The position numbers and the translations under genes are program-made. This document shows, one piece after another, positions 5,455 through 5,791 of a stretch of 5,791 nt of DNA. The notes under the pieces were generated by a model. The model did not search any database. It worked only from the letters and a program-made list of their open reading frames with translations, and was not told where the DNA came from. The stretch is from positions 1-5,791 of the forward strand of contig CAIVZW010000788.1 of NCBI GenBank assembly GCA_903910495.1. Reading direction: 5' to 3'. The first letter of the stretch is position 1; each line of letters begins with the position of its first letter. This DNA is from an uncultured beta proteobacterium. GTDB lineage: Bacteria > Pseudomonadota > Gammaproteobacteria > Burkholderiales > Rhodocyclaceae.

Positions 5455-5791
5455 AGCTCAACAGAATCTCAGAGGCTTTTACTCCCGCAAGATAGTGTGA
5501 GTTGTCCTGTAGGGCGGGATGTGCAACGCTAGGCAACAGACGCGCAATCCGCCCGGATCGTAGCGCTTTGAACCCCGGTTGCCAGCGTTCCAACAAATCG
5601 CCCACAGTGTCGGGCGCATTGCACACCAGCAGCATGTCACAACCCGCACTCCACGCCGCGTTGGCCCGCCCGACGATGTCACCTGCGATGCTGGCGCCTT
5701 GCATTGAAAGATCATCGCTGAAGATCACGCCATCGAAGCCTAGCTCCCTGCGCAGCTTATCGATCCAGACAGCCGAGAAACCAGCCGGAAG
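5453..5791 (-). CDS. nagZ: Beta-N-acetylhexosaminidase NagZ, C-terminal part (cut by window edge)
   Basis: NagZ is a cytoplasmic family GH3 glycosidase that removes N-acetylglucosamine from GlcNAc-1,6-anhydroMurNAc peptides during peptidoglycan recycling. Its products influence AmpC beta-lactamase induction in some bacteria. The frame is open from the right edge (5791) to the TAG at 5453-5455, giving the last 112 residues. It begins LPAGFSAVWI, then LRRELGFDGVIFSDDLSMQG, which is the hallmark NagZ segment with the catalytic nucleophile aspartate in SDDLSM, and continues with AAWSAGCDMLLVCNAP. The missing N-terminal two thirds (about 230 residues, including the acid/base histidine loop) lie outside the window. 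The codon that could be taken as a start near 5728 (GTG) is an internal valine. Confidence 0.95.
   Translation of the reverse strand, partial: LPAGFSAVWIDKLRRELGFDGVIFSDDLSMQGASIAGDIVGRANAAWSAGCDMLLVCNAPDTVGDLLERWQPGFKALRSGRIARLLPSVAHPALQDNSHYLAGVKASEILLS

Noticed and set aside
5293..5532. Plus-strand open frame of 79 codons across the gap into nagZ
   Set aside because: It has no convincing RBS, runs antisense into the nagZ 3' end, and has a low-complexity stretch from the pyrimidine tract; no family is recognised.

Overview
The window reads as a core-genome stretch from a Gram-negative proteobacterium, most likely a betaproteobacterium. Two things point there. The EF-P gene has Arg32 in an SGRN loop and sits directly after the arginine rhamnosyltransferase gene earP, a pairing typical of betaproteobacteria and some gammaproteobacteria. 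The order uvrC-pgsA-tRNA-Gly(GCC) matches the arrangement known from E. coli (uvrC-pgsA-glyW). The exact genus cannot be fixed from the sequence.

Left part (1-2596), all on the minus strand: uvrC (nucleotide excision repair endonuclease subunit) overlaps pgsA (phosphatidylglycerophosphate synthase) by one base in a TGATG junction. About 115 bp further on is a tRNA-Gly(GCC) gene with encoded CCA and a perfect-consensus promoter (TTGACA, 16 bp, TATAAT). An 11-bp tandem repeat lies directly upstream of that promoter.

Middle part (2653-4464), plus strand: earP diverges from uvrC across a very short gap and is followed by efp, which ends at a strong intrinsic terminator. EarP is expected to transfer rhamnose from dTDP-L-rhamnose to Arg32 of EF-P. 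The modified EF-P relieves ribosomes stalled on polyproline.

Right part (4505-5791): a two-gene VapBC toxin-antitoxin module (RHH antitoxin, PIN-domain RNase) with an AT-rich palindromic control region sits just after the efp terminator. It is followed by about 330 bp without a credible gene but with several inverted repeats. The window then ends inside nagZ (beta-N-acetylhexosaminidase, peptidoglycan recycling), read on the minus strand, of which only the C-terminal third is present.

I see no new multi-gene system here. The least explained DNA is the inverted-repeat-rich gap at 5122-5452. The control region of the tRNA gene is the other part that deserves a second look.
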